In this document: positions 6,670 through 7,119 of the stretch, in pieces
Position numbering within the stretch: the first letter of the stretch is position 1
How the letters are laid out: every line of letters starts with the position of its first letter
Origin: Candidatus Sodaliphilus fimicaballi
GTDB taxonomy: Bacteria > Bacteroidota > Bacteroidia > Bacteroidales > Muribaculaceae
Assembly (NCBI GenBank): GCA_018065165.1
Contig: JAGHTV010000464.1
Location: 1 to 7,119, forward strand
DNA: 7,119 bases
Direction: 5' to 3'
Made by a program: the position numbers and the translations under genes
Notes under the pieces: model-generated
The model's database searches: none
Told to the model about the DNA's origin: nothing
Seen by the model: the letters and a program-made list of their open reading frames with translations, nothing else

Positions 6670-7119
6670 ATGAATATGACTAAAACTAAATCGATTCTCG
6701 TGCTGCTTGCTGCAGTATTAGGAATTGCTTGCGCTACCGCTCAGGTGCGTCCACGCGTATATATCAATCCCGGTCACGGTGGCCACACCAGCAAAGACCG
6801 CAATGTTGTCGTGCCTGGTTATGTGGCAGGCGATACTGCTGGTTTCTGGGAGTCAAATGCAAGTCTCAAGAAGGGTTTCGCTCTTCAAGAGCTTCTCAAG
6901 AAGAAAGGCTACACTACAGGCATCTCACGCATCCGCAACGAGGAGGAGAACGATCTGGGCTTGTCTACAATCGTATCGCTGAGCAACAGCTTCAGTGCCG
7001 ATGTGTTCTTCTCACTGCACAGTAATGCTACTGGTGCCGGCGATGGCTATCGCATAAATTTCCCGCTGGGTTTGTACCGCGGTTACACAGGTCAGCCGCA
7101 AGTGGCTCACAGTGCTGAA
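6670..7119 (+). CDS. Secreted N-acetylmuramoyl-L-alanine amidase (Amidase_3), 3' end outside window
   Basis: An open frame from ATG 6670 continues to the window edge (150 residues, no stop). The N-terminus is a signal peptide: KTK, then a hydrophobic run at about 8-20, then cleavage probably after ATA (A24/Q25). The catalytic domain begins at once with PRVYINPGHGGH. Zn-binding residues of the Amidase_3 family are visible: H36 in NPGHGG, E61 in FWESNASLKKG, and H117 in FFSLHSNATGAG. Such enzymes cut the bond between N-acetylmuramic acid and L-alanine of peptidoglycan in the periplasm; the second catalytic glutamate would lie beyond the window. From memory, the sequence resembles Bacteroidales proteins often annotated 'xanthan lyase' or golvesin C-terminal-like, which have this amidase domain at the N-terminus and further domains after it; the latter cannot be seen here. 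ATG 6676 is an alternative start that makes little difference. The gene lies 17 nt after the propeller gene and is probably in its transcript. Confidence 0.85.
   Translation, partial: MNMTKTKSILVLLAAVLGIACATAQVRPRVYINPGHGGHTSKDRNVVVPGYVAGDTAGFWESNASLKKGFALQELLKKKGYTTGISRIRNEEENDLGLSTIVSLSNSFSADVFFSLHSNATGAGDGYRINFPLGLYRGYTGQPQVAHSAE

Overview
The window looks like ordinary chromosomal DNA from an anaerobic Bacteroidales bacterium, probably a gut lineage such as Muribaculaceae, Prevotella or Bacteroides; I cannot fix the genus. Three things point there. The one recognisable promoter has the Bacteroidetes form (TTTG, 20 bp, TAnnTTTG). Almost no gene has a Shine-Dalgarno sequence. The amidase and the NuoM variant resemble Bacteroidales proteins I know. 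All genes are on the + strand.

Positions 1-5593 are the 3' half of a respiratory complex I (nuo) operon: the end of nuoJ, then complete nuoK, nuoL, nuoM and nuoN, separated by 22, 6, 31 and 42 nt. These encode membrane-arm subunits. NuoL, NuoM and NuoN are the three antiporter-like proton-pumping subunits, and NuoJ and NuoK link them to the quinone-reducing arm. Most of the buried Glu/Lys/His residues of the proton path are present. The exception is NuoM, where the TM7 lysine is replaced by leucine (L232).

Positions 5594-5761 are a 168-nt intergenic stretch. It holds a strong hairpin terminator closing the nuo operon, three TCCTAA repeats spaced exactly 9 bp apart, and a Bacteroidetes-type promoter for the next unit.

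Positions 5762-7119 hold a second, probably two-gene, unit of exported proteins. The first is a TolB/PD40-like beta-propeller protein of unknown role. Seventeen nt later comes an N-acetylmuramoyl-L-alanine amidase (Amidase_3 fold) that runs off the window end. Together they suggest a cell-envelope or peptidoglycan function unrelated to the nuo operon.

I found no RNA genes, mobile elements, CRISPR arrays or broken genes, and no convincing new system. The most interesting points are the altered NuoM proton channel and the uncharacterised propeller-amidase pair.
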